A program made the translations under genes and the position numbers. The notes beneath the pieces are model-generated. The model ran no database searches. It was not told the origin of the DNA and was given only the letters and a program-made list of their open reading frames with translations. Source: Adiantum capillus-veneris (Eukaryota; Streptophyta; Polypodiopsida; Polypodiales; Pteridaceae). From it: a DNA stretch of 64,000 bases. Below, piece by piece: positions 42,944 through 58,784 of this stretch. The stretch is taken from contig CM043962.1 of NCBI GenBank assembly GCA_014529385.2, forward strand, positions 39,973,098 to 40,037,097, given 5' to 3'. Each line of letters begins with the position of its first letter. The stretch's first letter is position 1.

Positions 42944-44633
42944 ACTTCTTATAGAGATCTTCTAGAAGATGATTCATAAACATTTTGTATATTTTAAGTT
43001 TTTTTTTTCATGTCATCCATTCATCTCTCTCTTTCCTCTCTTTCTCTATCTAATTTTGTGAAGCATACTACATTATGTTAATAAAGTGAGTGTGATTAAT
43101 TTAATTAATGATAAAATATCTATAATTTTTGAAACACCTATTTATGAAAATAACAAATGCTTTGAAATTTTTTAATAAGATAGATAAACGTACATGTATT
43201 TGCATATTTTAGCTCCAAATCATTGCACAATAATACTACATACAATAACGATGATTATAATTTTGTTCCCTCCCTCACATCCACATTCACACATTGCATT
43301 CCGTTGTTATTGGTAAGCGTTATGGGTGCAAGTGGAGCTAGCGTTATGGGTGCAAGTGGAGCTAGCGTTTTGTGTTGTGTACAATGCGAGAGTGCTTCCA
43401 TTACTTAAAACTACTTTGAAAAAGAGCTCCTTTATTGTGTTCCTTGCTCAATACCTTTTGCTGACAAGAGAGATCTATAGCACCACTATGTAAAGCCTTT
43501 CAAAATATGCGAAGAATGCATTGATGCAGACGCTTGGGTGAAATGTGTGCGATGTTCGAGGGAAGCATGCGAGTCTCTTAATATGTAAAGAATGTGACGA
43601 ATGCATGGATACAACCACTCGGGTGAAATGATTACGATGTTTGGGGAAAGGGTACGAGCCTCTTTTGTTTTGTGCATGATGCGTGTATCACGTATGGGTC
43701 AACGTTAGTGACGGAGCGGTCACACGCTTTGCATAATTAGAAATATTTAAATAACCATTGTTTCATCTTTCAATACTATTTTTAGTCAAATTTTTCATAA
43801 ATAAAAATCATGTTCTTTATATTTTTTCTAATAAGCAAAATAGATAGAAATATGCAAATTTGAATGCTTTAGCACTAAGTGAAGATTCGGTAATGCAAGC
43901 GATAATAAGATCGAAAATCACAGTGGTAATAGAAGCGACAATATACATGATAATATCCGTAGTAATACTTGAACACCAAAAATTTGACGTCTCGTCTCTC
44001 TCTCTCTGTTCTTTGGCCAACCCATTTTGGACTCTCTCTCTACAAAGCGTAATACAATGACACGATAAATGTTTTCATAGTTTCATAGTGAAGTGTCTTA
44101 AAACACTACAATGTTCAGTTTTCCTTCCAACGTTTCGGATTTAATTTGTGAAGCTAGAACCTAATTCTTGAGACACCGATCGTCAAGGAGTTAACCTAAG
44201 AGAGAGTAAAAAAAAATACTTTTTTTTAATGTCAAAATGAGCACTATACTAAAAGATTGATAAAAAATTTAAAATTGTTAAAACATAGATAGATAGGTGG
44301 AGCTAGTATATAGATAAACTACTTCAATTTTTTTCTAGACCTTGCAAGGCCTTTAAAAAAAAAACGCTTATTGTGCCTATTCCTTGTATTCATTACATGC
44401 AGTTTTGGGCGAGCACTCATATGGTCCCAATTATTTATCATATCAAGGTCACAACTAGTAGGTACCCAAAACGTTTCTTTCATTTCTTTTTAAAAGACTC
44501 ACTCAAGATCCTTTTGAAAACAAAAAGGAAAAAGGGGGGCAAAGGAGGAGGAGGATTGGCACGTGGAGAAGGGAGAGTAAAAGAGAGAGAGATGATTTAA
44601 GGTGTTTTGGGATATTTTTTTGCGACGTTAAAA
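42944..44633. other. Gene-poor AT-rich stretch with two local duplications
   Basis: GCGTTATGGGTGCAAGTGGA-type 24-bp unit occurs twice at 43317-43364. A roughly 80-bp unit with GAATGCAT, GGGTGAAATG and CGATGTT is duplicated at 43502-43579 and 43580-43665. I recognise no gene. Confidence 0.6.
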
Positions 44634-44673
44634 TTCTCTTCTTCTTCTTCTTCTTCTTCTTCTTCTTCTTCTC
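44634..44673 (+). repeat. (TTC)n microsatellite
   Basis: About twelve TTC units. Confidence 0.95.
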
Positions 44674-45168
44674 TCACTGTGCTGAGGACGAAGTGATGGC
44701 CCATCAAAGCAAGGTGAGGAGGTCGCTCACGGTCTGAGGATGGGTGGCAAGACTTGCGTTGCATGGCGTCAGTTTTGATGCGAAGCCAGGCTTGTCGTTT
44801 CTAGTCGGGCTACCTTGTGATCGAGTGGCTCTACGCAGACTGCTTATTTCCAACCTATCTCAATACATTCTTGCGTTGCTTCATGTCTGGAGTGCAATGG
44901 ATCAACTTGTTGTGTGGCCCTCTTTACGTGCAGCTCCCATGGATACTCCGCTCTAGCTCTTGTCCGTGCTCATCTTGGTTTTGCCGCCTCTTCCATTGCA
45001 CGACTGATTGATTAACCTTGCAGTTGGAAGGAAAATCCCTCTCTCTCGGTGCAAGTTGGAACAGAGCACATCTCTGTCTCTATCTGCTGCATTTGTAGAT
45101 GGGCCAACATTGGCTCGAATGTCCATGCGCATGACGGGCCTCGGGTCCATGATGGAGGAGAGTGGTGG

Positions 45169-45237
<69 letters not shown>

Positions 45238-45596
45238 TGGCTAGTGTCATGTATGTGGGTGAAGTCCTCGACGAGGCCACGTGGCAGTGTGACACATTCT
45301 ATTACGTAGGTGGTGGGCAAGAGCGGCTATGGCTGTGGTCACCATCGCTGATGAAGCTGCCATGCCACAGCTTCTCCGGTAGCTGCAGCAGCCCTAGAGC
45401 AGGATTTGCACTTAATGCAGCAATGCATTTTTCGACAGATGTGTTCTAATCTGGAGATAGCCGCTCCCTCGGAGTGGGAAGAAGAGGTCCTACTCTACGC
45501 TTGCCTTTGACCAACACAACGGGTTCCTGCCTTGTCGATGCGCTCGATCGTCACCATGGCCCTTCTCCCCTGCTTCCACCTACATCTGTCCTAACC

Positions 45597-45652
<56 letters not shown>

Positions 45653-45783
45653 TGCGCGCGCCTTTGGAAAAACGTGTGCAAGCAGATCTGCACAACAATC
45701 TGCACATTGAATGAGCCCACCACACACCCGGTTCATTAGATGCGGGGCACAGAGCTCAGTGAGTGTTGCCCTGGTCTGCAAGG

Positions 45784-45846
<63 letters not shown>

Positions 45847-46080
45847 TCTCTACTACCATGGCATGGGATGAGAGAGAGGCAATGGTTGGCATTGGTATCT
45901 CTGCCATAAGTGCCGCCTCTCTCTCTGTCTCTCTCTTACTCTCTCTTAGACATAGGCGAGGTCGAGGAGGGATGTGCAGGAAGAGGGCAGCTCGTTGCGA
46001 CGGGGGGATTCGGCGAGTGCTACGCAGCTAGTAGGTTGGACAAGACAAGAACGTAATGGAGCGGGCGCATCACCTCCAGC
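44674..46080. other. GC-richer stretch with (GA)n and (CA)n tracts
   Basis: (GA)n at 45172-45230 and 45786-45844, (CA)n at 45598-45649. Base composition is gene-like and several frames are open for 60-100 codons, but all include the microsatellites or lack any recognisable domain. I do not call a gene. Confidence 0.6.
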
Positions 46081-47598
<1,518 letters not shown>

Positions 47599-48449
47599 GG
47601 TCGCTGCCATGGCAAAGGAGAGCGGGGAGTTGGCAATGGCGACGGTGGCTCACAGACAATGATGGCGATAGACTGGGGCGAGGCGAGGGTGGATCATATT
47701 TTGCCTTTGAACTCAGAGATTCCTTAAGGAATCTAACGAACTAATTAATCCATTCTTGTCGAATAGACCCAGTATGTTAGCATAAATTCATTTCTAGTCT
47801 AGTATCCCACCTTGGGTTTAAGGTTGACATAGCTTAACATTGAATTCTGAAAAGGAGATTGGTGTTAAATGACAAAATGTTGATGTATCAATCACTAACA
47901 AGACCAAAATAACTACTTTATTTTCTAGCTTTGGCATAAACATGAACCAGAGTTGTACATTGAAAATTTTTCAAGAGATATAGATTTGAAAATTTTTCTC
48001 CATCTCACTAGTAGAACAATGACCACAACAAATCTCAACATACCAATACCAATCCCCAACAAGTGTAAGCTCCAAATCAAGTTTCTAATGGCTCAAAGAA
48101 GGTAAATTGTTTTGAGTATTTATGATTTAGTCATTATGCTCGTGTAAATATCTAGCCAATAACAAAGGTAAAGGTAATGGTCAATTAAATGGTCAAATAA
48201 ATGGCGATAATCACAACAACAATTAACAAGGCTACAAAAACAACGGTACAAAATGGAAAAACACTCAACCTTATTAAAGAATCGCCTTCAAGTGGCAACA
48301 AAGTTGAAGCTGACTATGGTGAGAGGATGATCCTCATTATGATCGTAAAATGAAAGAAATTCTCAAGGCATCTCTATATCTTCTCATAATTTGCTAAAAG
48401 TGGACACATCGCAAGGCAAGGATTGAAGTGCACATATGTGATGCTCGTG

Positions 48450-48451
<2 letters not shown>
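47599..48451. other. Nothing recognised
   Basis: AT-rich. A weak Asn/Lys-rich plus-strand stretch near 48200-48260 hints at gag but is full of stops. Confidence 0.35.
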
Positions 48452-48505
<54 letters not shown>

Positions 48506-48655
48506 ACAATTGTGGGATGGAGCAATGTGGCAAGAAGCAACACTCACTCCTTATTCTTCTATGTATAAAGAATAAGTGAGTAAGTTAGTAGAGTCAGTGG
48601 GTGGCTGGGCGCCGGATGTTCGACCTTGAGAAAGGGCACAACACCTGTACCCCAA
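48452..48655 (-). repeat. LTR-like end beside a copia-type polypurine tract
   Basis: TACCCCAACA at 48646-48655 is followed by ACCTCCCACATAAAGGAG. The copia 3' LTR junction at 17807-17831 shows the same arrangement, CCAACA then ACCTCCCACTTAAAG. It starts with a (GA)n tract at 48452-48502. The left LTR end and the pol downstream are not recognisable, so this is a probable relic only. Confidence 0.5.
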
Positions 48656-49712
48656 CAACCTCCCACATAAAGGAGAATGTGCCAAAAGTGGGTGTTACTA
48701 GCTAAACTACTAGTAAATACAAGAAACTAAGTGAGAGAATCTCTCAACTATGCCCACTGGCTTGCTCTCTTGATCTACATGAACCCGTATTGGCTCTAAT
48801 GATAGACAACCGTGCGTATCCACACTAGAGCCTGCATGTACATCCCGCAAACAACTCTGTATGGTCTACAAAGCTGCACAATGCGTCATGCTGGTGTCAA
48901 TCATTGTAGACTGACATTCCCTGCCGCAAATGCTCCCATTGCAGATGGTACATCAGGCCTTGACACTAGTCGATCGAGCAAGACACTCGAACACTAACAA
49001 AATATGCACAAACATGGTTGTCCTAGCCTCCTTTGTACTATGTGAAATCCCTGCATCATTAGGACTAAAGAAAAATGGATGTGACCAATTAGAGGTGCTC
49101 AATACTACGACTATCTCTGCATCCGTCGTACCATGCACCACTTGTTCTAGAATAACCATGTCAGCATCTAGCATAAGGTTATCCAAGAACACCATACTTG
49201 CCATCTTTGCTTGTGTCTCTAGGGAGCAGAGCCGCTCTACCTCTATCTGCATAGACTCTGACAACATATGTTATGTCTCACTAGAGCATTGCCACTCTAC
49301 CTCTGTCTCTGCATAGTGTACTGGCATGTTTTGCACAACTACATGATCTATCTCATGAGCATGGTGGAGCTCACCCGTGAAGGAGACATGTCTTGTATCT
49401 CACTCAATGCATACTCGCAACAAAACTGAGACTATGTTGTCTCGTACCTTAGATCCATGCATATGATACACCAAGACACTGTGGGATCCCTTGGCAATCA
49501 TTAATTATCCACAATGCATTTGGAAAGACTGCTCTTTAAGCAATGTTTGACACCCACAATTTGCTAACTGTCTCACTGAGTTCAAGCTCTATCTCAGCTG
49601 AGGAACATGGCGAACATGTTGTAGCGTACAGGATGCACCACTGGGCAATGATAAGAAAACAGCTCCTTCACCTGCAATGTCAAATACCAAACCATCGGGC
49701 AAAATGCACACA
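48656..49712. other. Possible copia 3' remnant, no domain seen
   Basis: Follows the polypurine-like site. The minus-strand frame 49267-48953 is open for 104 codons, but I recognise no RT or RNase H motif in it. Confidence 0.3.
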
Positions 49713-50330
49713 CATTAGGAAAAATATGAACCCTCTAGGGTCCCTTTGGGATTAAGGTTAATTAGAGGCCAGCCAATAGGAAGAGGGTGGTGGACACACT
49801 CTATACCCTCAAAAAAGTAGGGGGACAAGGTAGCCTTACACCTCTTAATGGCCTCTTACCTAATGAGAAGGTAAGGGAGGTGGCTAGGGGAAAGGGAGGG
49901 GGGGGACCACTTTGACCTTTTTTCCCCCACTTTTTGGCCCGGATTTAAAAATACACTAAAAATTTCAAAATTTCAAAAAATTTCAAATTTCAAGTTTTCC
50001 CTCTTTAAAAGGTCCCCTAACCTATTTCATGGTCAAAAAAGTATTTTTGACCTCCAAAAGTCAAAAACGTGCACTAAAAAATTCCAAAAAATTAAATTTT
50101 TTCAAAAAATTTCAAAACATCATTTTCCACCCTCCAAAGTCTTTCCAAACCTATTCTATAGCTAAAAGTGATTTTCTCTCTCTACAAACCCTTTTCCAAG
50201 CTCTCCATGGCTGCAACAACCACATGCACCCCCTATAGTCCAACATTATCTCTCTACTAGCTTTCTCCCATCTCCATTGTAGCACCAAGCAAGCTTCTTC
50301 CCCATCTCTTCCCCTTGCCCACCACATAGT
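49713..50330 (+). repeat. Dispersed repeat R, copy 1
   Basis: From ACATTAGGAAAAATATGAAC onward it matches 63333-64000 over at least 600 bp: CTTTGGGATTAAGGTTAATT, GAGGCCAGCCAAT, AAGGT, TTTCAAAATT-rich middle, ATTTTCTCTCT and CTCCATTG. Identity is high at the left end and lower later. I find no TG...CA ends, coding capacity or terminal inverted repeats. Confidence 0.8.
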
Positions 50331-52264
50331 TCCACACCAAGCTAGCTCCTCTCCCTTCTCTCACCTCCATTACAGCATGAAACAAGATTCTCCTCCTACT
50401 ACTTTCATTCACTCGCACTACATGGAAACCTCTACTCCCGAAGGTGGAAAAAGCATCAACTCACATGACTTGCATACCACAAGAACAGGAGGTGTGAATA
50501 GTGCATGGGCATTGCAAGGATTCATCTCCAACATAAAGATAGAATGGTGAGAAAACTACCCTTGTAGCTTACATTCAGAGCTTAAGATCATCTCCATCTT
50601 TAAGTTTATCATGCTGGAGGGAATTAACCTCTTTATGGCTTTCAATGTTTAGGCTTCACACCTCATAACATTGGGTGGTGCTATTTTGTTGATGGCTTTG
50701 GTGCGCCATCTATAGTTTTGTAGCATGTGATTGAGTCTCACAATGTAAGTAAGTTGTGTTATCTATGGAGAGTCATCAAAGATTTTTCTTATAATTTATT
50801 CTTTGTATAGTTGTCATTAGATTATTAGAATGATATCATTTTGTACTTTATAACTTTGTGCTCACATAATCTGTTGTTTACTTACAGAGTCAACTTGTTT
50901 TGAGAGGACATGAGCAAGCAACCATGTGCAGAGATGGAAATCACCCTATTTTTGTTCCGTGAGGAACCTTTCACTACCTTGTTAAAAGATTTTGATAAGA
51001 ATAGTAGGATTTTTGTAGAATCTTGAACCAATAGGTACTCTCTAGGAGCTCTTAGAAAAGCCATCCCTATAGTACTACTATCTTCCCTCGTGTCATAGAC
51101 ACACAAATACTCGTGTATATGAATTTCTAGATGAGAAAGACAAATACTTGTAAGAGAAGCGTAACAACAACAACATTGTCTCCATTTGTAATTATTTTTA
51201 TGAGGCTGGATTCCTCTATAAATGCAATATAAATATTTCTTTTTGTTAAATGGTGTCGCACTGAGTGAGAGTATTTTATTTAGATTACTGGAGTTTCATA
51301 CAGATTTGAGAAATATTGTTGATTTTTTTGGATATTCTGATTTGTCTATAAGATGTTTGAAGTTTCAAGTCTTAATCATTCCACCATGAAGAAATTCATG
51401 CAATATTTTGATTTCAGTTTAATCACTAATGGTTATTCTTATTAAGTGGATCATAACCTTTGTCAAGATGTCCTCATTTGGGGATGTTGAATATATATCA
51501 ATAGCAACATTTCAAAAGTTGAGAAAGCTAAATTCTTGCTTTCCAAAATGTTATTGTTTCCATACTATTCCTATGCCAAGCTTGACTTAGAGAAATGACA
51601 ACTTGAGATGGAGGTGTAGATATATAGGGGTGAATTATTATTGATTCTTGTTTCATCATATATATTATAAAGCCTTTGAGTTTCCACCTTTTTGAGTAGT
51701 GTTGACAAGTTTTTGGTATCAAACCTTCTTAAATATCCCTATTCATTCGCTATTGGTAGCTATTTATTTGGTATTGTTAAAGATCATACCAATAGCTATC
51801 ACCTTGTGAACTTAATTGTTGAATTGCGGATTTGATTTTTACTATGTAGCTCATTTGGATAGAGAAAGTGTAAACATAAATTATAGATACATGCATTGTT
51901 AACATAGAAGATATGTATCACTCGAACCTATATAACTGCTAATCAAGAAACCTTTGGTCGGATACTATAACAATAGGGGTCACATGTGGTTTTAAATACC
52001 AAAAAAATGGCTTAACCAAAACATTTCCAAGAACACGAGGTGAACACAAGGAAGTAAAAATTGGCTCCTTGTTTGGTTGATTTCTAGTGCTAAATGTTCT
52101 GAGTGCACAAAATTTGTAAGGCCTTTGACCTTGCGAGTTCACTAAAGTATATGTAACATAGCACATGTGTTCAACAGAAGGGAATTTATATTCTTGTAAA
52201 GTTACAGAAACATGTGTAGGTAAGGCCTATAAGGGCTACTTTCAATCCATTGTGGTGAACGGAC
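50331..52264. other. Nothing recognised
   Basis: AT-rich DNA without domain-bearing frames. CAAGAACACGAGGTGAACAC followed by AAGGAAGTAAAAA at about 52028 recurs in altered form at 52450. Confidence 0.4.
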
Positions 52265-52592
52265 ATGATATAGGAAAATTTGACATAGTGAATACTCCGG
52301 ACATCAAACACTACAACTCTATCTCATGGCCATACATTAAAACAAAGCCCCTATTTGTCATTTTGAAGCCCCAGAGACCCTCAACAAGAGGGACCACAAC
52401 GGGGCGTAGAATGCCCATCCAGGCACAAATAGGGACCAAGATATTTCCAAGAACAGGGGATGGACACAAGGAAGTAAAAAATGGTTGATAAGCATGATAC
52501 AAGTTTTAGGTATCTGCCATTTGGGGGGGGGAGGGGTTGCTATGAACACATTAAACTACCCAGTTCTATCTCATGGACATGTATTAAAAAAA

Positions 52593-52749
52593 GCTTGTAC
52601 TTGTCATTTTAGGGGCCCAGGGACCCTCAACAAGAGGGGCCACAAGGGCGCGCAAACTGGCCATCCAAAAATTTTGGATGGCCAGTTTGCGCGCCCTTGT
52701 GGCCCCTCTTGTTGAGGGTCCCTGGGCCCCTAAAATGACAAGTACAAGC
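52593..52749. repeat. Perfect palindrome, 78-bp arms
   Basis: Arms 52593-52670 and 52672-52749 are exact reverse complements around a single A at 52671. A further direct copy of the right arm follows at 52750-52828 with one mismatch. Confidence 0.97.
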
Positions 52750-53201
52750 ATTTTGGATGGCCAGTTTGCGTGCCCTTGTGGCCCCTCTTGTTGAGGGTCC
52801 CTGGGCCCCTAAAATGACAAGTACAAGCTTTTTTTAATGCATGGCATGATACAATGTTTAGCTATTTGCCATTGTGGGGGGGGGGGGGGGGGGGGGGGGG
52901 AGTTTGCTATGAATACATCAATTTGCCCAACTCTATCTCATGGCTATGCATCAAAATTTTTGGATGGCTGATTTGCGCGCCCTTAAGGCCAAATTTTGGA
53001 TGGCTGATTTGCGCGCCCTTGTGGCCCCTCATGTTGAGGGTCCCTGGGGCCCTAAAATGACAAGTACAAGATTTATTTTTATGCATGGCATGATACAATG
53101 TTTAGCTATTTGCCATTGTGGGGGGGGGGGGGGGGGGGGAGTTTGCTATGAATACATCAATTTGCCCAATTCTATCTCATGGCTATGCATCAAATAAAGC
53201 C

Positions 53202-53352
53202 TGTACTTGTCATTTTAGGGCCCCAGGGACCCTCAACATGAGGGGCCACAAGGGCGCGCATATCAGCCATCCAAAAATTTTGGATGGCTGATATGCGCGC
53301 CCTTGTGGCCCCTCATGTTGAGGGTCCCTGGGGCCCTAAAATGACAAGTACA
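53202..53352. repeat. Perfect palindrome, 75-bp arms
   Basis: Arms 53202-53276 and 53278-53352 around A53277. The unit-specific CATATCAG is mirrored as CTGATATG. Confidence 0.97.
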
Positions 53353-53475
53353 AGATTTATTTTTATGCATGGCATGATACAATGTTTAGCTATTTGCCAT
53401 TGTGGGGGGGGGGTGTTTGCTATGAATACATTAATTTGCCCAATTCTATCTCATGGCTATGCATCAAAAAAAGCA

Positions 53476-53613
53476 TGTACTTGTCATTTTAGGGCCCCAG
53501 GGACCCTCAACATGAGGGGCCACAAGGGTGCGCAAATCAGCCATCCAACTGATTTGCGCGCCCTTGTGGCCCCTCATGTTGAGGGTCCCTGGGGCCCTAA
53601 AATGACAAGTACA
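53476..53613. repeat. Near-perfect palindrome, 65-bp arms, 8-nt loop
   Basis: Arms 53476-53540 and 53549-53613 differ at one position (a T opposite G); the loop is CCATCCAA. Confidence 0.95.
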
Positions 53614-53862
53614 AGATTTATTTTTATGCATGGCATGATACAATGTTTAGCTATTTGCCATTGTGGGGGGGGGGGGGGGGGGAGTTTGCTATGAATACAT
53701 TAATTTGCCCAATTCTATCTCATGGCTATGCATCAAAAAAAGCCTGTACTTGTCATTTTAGGGCCCCAGGGACCCTCAACATGAGGGGCCACAAGGACGC
53801 GCAAATCAGCCATCCAAAATTTTTGGCCTTAAGGGCGCGCAAATCAGCCATCCAAAAATTTT

Positions 53863-55139
53863 AAAACTGTGTACAAACTTTAAAATAACCAAAATTTTCT
53901 TTAAAAAAAAGTTATTGCTAAAAATTTGAAAATAGACCACTCTTAGACTTCCCACAATGATAGAAATCAAAAGGTTCAAGGAGAGGTCTGGTGTCACAAG
54001 TGCATGGTAGGAATCTAATTGAGGCTTATTCCGTCAAGATCTCTTATACTTTATTATGTCTTCTCATGTACAATCTTACCAAACAAAAACAAACTTACAC
54101 TTTAAATGACTACAAATTTTATTTAACTTATCAAACAATCTAAAATATGGTAGACCTAGAGTGCTCTTACACATCAACAAACAAAAAAGTCCAAATTTCT
54201 TCTCATTAACTTTGATAAACATACATCTGTGAACACTTTACAACGAGTAGTGTGGTCATAGTTCTTACATCCATTCCATGACATGGTATGCTCCTGGGGT
54301 GACCTATCACATAAAAATATCTTTGGTAGGAGTGCCCTCATGTTAGGAAAGAGTGTGTTGCTACTGATGAAAAGTTTTTGCATTGTCCTACTAGGGATCT
54401 CTTCATGTCAGCATAATGATTTTTGGTGTAGTGGGAGCCACATTGCCGCTGAGGAGAGCTTTGTGCCACCGTAAAAGCTTCATGTTATGCCAGTTCCTTA
54501 AGCCGTTCTTGCAAACAACGCCACTCAACTAGCATAGCAAGAGGTCACCTTGTAACAAAAACATGTATGAATTCAATATTTGCAAGCTATATAATGAAGA
54601 CACTTGTTAAGTATATGTTGTACAAATTTGCAAGTATTTCTATCTAGCTGGGAATAAACAATATAAAAATATACATTAGGATGAGACTACCACCGCTAAT
54701 AAGCATGGATTTGAAGCACCTACCTGCAAGATGTAACAAAGAAGACTGTTTTAGAGGAAAAGTGGTGACACTTGGCCTCTTTAACCTGCAGCCTTTCACT
54801 ATTTGTGCATAAAAGCAACCTTTGTGCCAAGCACTACAAAACAAGTAGAGGAAACACCTTAGACTTCAAAGTTTATGATAAGAAGAACACAATCAAAAGT
54901 AAGAAGTATATTGTTACCTTGCATAAAGGGGTGTTTTATTCAAATATGTGATGGTATTGGCAAGATATTGAAGAATCGTCAACATTCATCTCACCGATGC
55001 TACAACGTTCCTGGGATGACCTCTGCTCACCCTCACGTGCGGCCTTCGATGCAAACGTTGCGAACAAGCAAATATGTATGCATACGATTTGTGATGTCCT
55101 TGAGCACCATGGTAGTTGTTGCATGCGGAAGCAAAGGAT
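53863..55139. other. Nothing recognised
   Basis: AT-rich DNA; no domain-bearing frame, RNA gene or repeat that I can support. Confidence 0.4.
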
Positions 55140-55374
55140 GAAAAGAGAGAGGGGGGAGGGAGAGAGAGGAACATGGGAGAAGACAAGGGGGTAGTGGGGG
55201 AGAGAGAGAGAGAGAGTGGAGAAGGAGGAGAGAAGGGGGCAGGGAGGGAGAGGGAGGAACATGGGAGGAGAGAAGGGGACAGTGGGAGAGAGGGAGAGAG
55301 GGGAGGATGAGGAGAGAAGGGGCAGGGAGGGAGAGGAGAGGGAGAAAGGAGGGAGGAGGAAGAGAGAAGAAAGG
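55140..55374 (+). repeat. Purine-only low-complexity tract
   Basis: About 235 bp of almost pure G/A on the + strand, with imperfect repeats of GAGGAACATGGGAG and GAGAAGGGG. Confidence 0.93.
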
Positions 55375-55771
55375 TTTTTTTTTTTGGGGGAGTTTTTTTT
55401 TTGAAAAATTGGACTTTTAGTGCTTGGAAGTTTAAAAAAAATGTCAAAAAATACTTTTTTGATATGGATATATGTTGGGGGGGAGTTTTAAGTCAAAAAT
55501 AAGTAAAAATAACTTTTTTTTAAAAAAGTCAAATTTTGGCTCTTAGTGATCCACGTTTTTGATGATGTGGCCACACCTCTTTACTCCCTTCACTTTCAAA
55601 AAGCTAGAGAGAGAAGGTGACCTCTTAGGTCCACATCCTACATGTGTCAAAAAAAAAAGCTAGAAAAGCCTACTCAAAACTAGCTTCTTGAATGTCCTTG
55701 TCCCCTTAACCCTACACACCATTAGCCTTAATCCCTAAAAATTAGGATTCCTTACAAGGCCCATGCAAGGT

Positions 55772-56130
55772 TCATATTTCTCCTAATGAAACAAAGGTCC
55801 CACTAGAGAATGTGTTGAACCACTCACGATGTGGTGTGACGTGGAAAACTGCATCCTCATCTAGCAAACAATGAGAAGATGTGTCACCTCTTGTAGACAT
55901 GTAAGCATGAGGAATACTAAAGGCAAATGTGACATTATCATCACTGGCATACGAAGCCACTACTCTAGTATGTGTCTAAAACTCAACTGCATCACACATA
56001 CATCTTTCCTGTTGCCTCATACGTCTAAAACAACGACGTCTAATGTGCCTTGTGTGACCACAATGACAACAATGCAAGTATCGCTAACTATGAGACCACC
56101 GTCTCTCATGAGTCATCATTGTTGAGTCTA
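55772..56130 (-). pseudogene. Copia gag zinc knuckle and protease relic
   Basis: At about 56085-56000 the minus strand codes CCHCGHTRHIRRRC, a full C-x2-C-x4-H-x4-C knuckle. Downstream, frame 55960-55772 codes CLLDEDAVFHVTPHREWF and NTFSSGTF, the copia protease block with the catalytic DSGA altered to DEDA. Nothing else of pol follows. Confidence 0.72.
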
Positions 56131-57200
56131 AACTATCACACATGTCTACAATATGGGATGCCAAGAAACCAAAATATGGTGAGAAATCCTGGGAGAAAAC
56201 TGGTAGAGTCTCCCTTGTAAACTGAGCAAAAACTCAAGCAAAATCACAATCATAAACCATGCCAAACTAGCAACAAAGTGGGATATCATTCGAGAACTAT
56301 ATAATCATGAAAACCATGATCAATCACATCAAAAGCAATGCTCACATATACATAAAATAGCTCCACAATCTGTTTTATATGCAAGCGTACAATCTGGAAC
56401 AAACAACTTAAGCGAACATAAAGCACATAACCATATATGCAAGTAGTGAGCAAACACGCTCAAAACACATCCCACAAGAAGATTGCATGCAAAAATATGC
56501 AAAAAACCTATGGAACTTGTGATTGCTTTGTAATCTGTAGCCACACGAGCATATGAAATCCTCACTCCTGCGAGAGTGGATGCAAGGACACTAAATTCGT
56601 GTCCAAACCAACAAAACCTATCAATAATGGGAGTCAAACTTGACCACCAAACCATCAGAGAGTAAATTGCATATACGCTCAAAACATGGCAAGAAACTGT
56701 GAAAAATTTGACAGTGTTTCCCTTGAAAGCTGAGTAAAAACTCAAAAGTCTCACCAAAGCCACATAGAGCATGAACAAAGACTCAATGTCTTAGTAAAGA
56801 AATCCACAAATGATATATACATAAAATTGCAAAAACCCTAGCAAATAGCTCACTCTTGAACGAGTGGCTCTATGGATGATTGCACTTGACTAAAGACCCT
56901 GTAAACCTATGAACTTGCTACCTGTGAGCTATATATAGCTCATGCTATATTCGCATATGCATATATAGCATAGCCGCACAAAACTATGATAAAAAATCTA
57001 TGAAGTCACACAATCATACATGAACACAACACATGTGCTGCATAATCCACACTGTAAAAGTGCAAGCTATGAGTAGAAAACCTCGACCAAAACTAATCCT
57101 TGGTTGGAACTCCAATGCTCGCCACCCGTGTTGTTGATGCAGAAGACCACCTCTGAGCAAGGTGTGTGCTTAAGAAACCACGTCTCTCAAGATACCGCTT
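56131..57200 (-). mobile_element. Probable copia gag/leader remnant
   Basis: Lies between the knuckle relic and a primer-site-like AAGCGGTATC (minus strand, 57191-57200). A unit with CCCTTG-AA-CTGAG-AAAAACTCAA is present at about 56210 and 56720. Heavily decayed. Confidence 0.4.
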
Positions 57201-58496
<1,296 letters not shown>

Positions 58497-58784
58497 GGAG
58501 ATGAAGAAGAAGAATATGGAGATGGAGTTATAGCACTCTTCAATTGCCAAAGGAAAGAATGAATGATTTTTAGGTTTAGGTGACTTTTATATGAGCTCGC
58601 CCCATTCACACTTGGGCACCCATACTTAGCCAACTAACCCTCGAATGTTCCTGTTAGAGTGCGCCTCTCATTGGCGATCACTCTTACCCTTTTCCTATTG
58701 GACCGACCAGCCCGTTACCTGATTCTACCAAATAAATAATACGACGTCTGTCGTAGGTGACAGGAATGTGCATGAGGGTTAACA

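Larger units (their letters stand above)
52265..53862. repeat. Tandem array of long palindromes with G-runs
   Basis: At least four roughly 245-285-bp units. Each holds a G-run (52876-52900 has 25 G; others begin near 53119, 53404 and 53665) after GCTATTTGCCATTGTG. A spacer GAGTTTGCTATGAATACATC follows, with CTATCTCATGGCTATGCATC. Then comes a GC-rich arm beginning TGTACTTGTCATTTTAGGGC, usually with its inverted partner. Some units keep only one arm (52750-52828, 52965-53072, 53742-53818). Apparent protein frames over it are shadows of the repeat. Confidence 0.95.

Noticed and set aside
44696-46031. Short protein-coding gene in the GC-richer stretch
   Set aside because: Frames break at every microsatellite, and I find no domain or convincing splice chain.
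52265-53862. CRISPR-like array
   Set aside because: Units are 245-285 bp with long palindromes and no unique short spacers; the context is eukaryotic.
52485-53864. Several 60-136-codon frames across the palindrome array
   Set aside because: They repeat because the DNA repeats, include poly-glycine from G-runs, and have no start context or domain.
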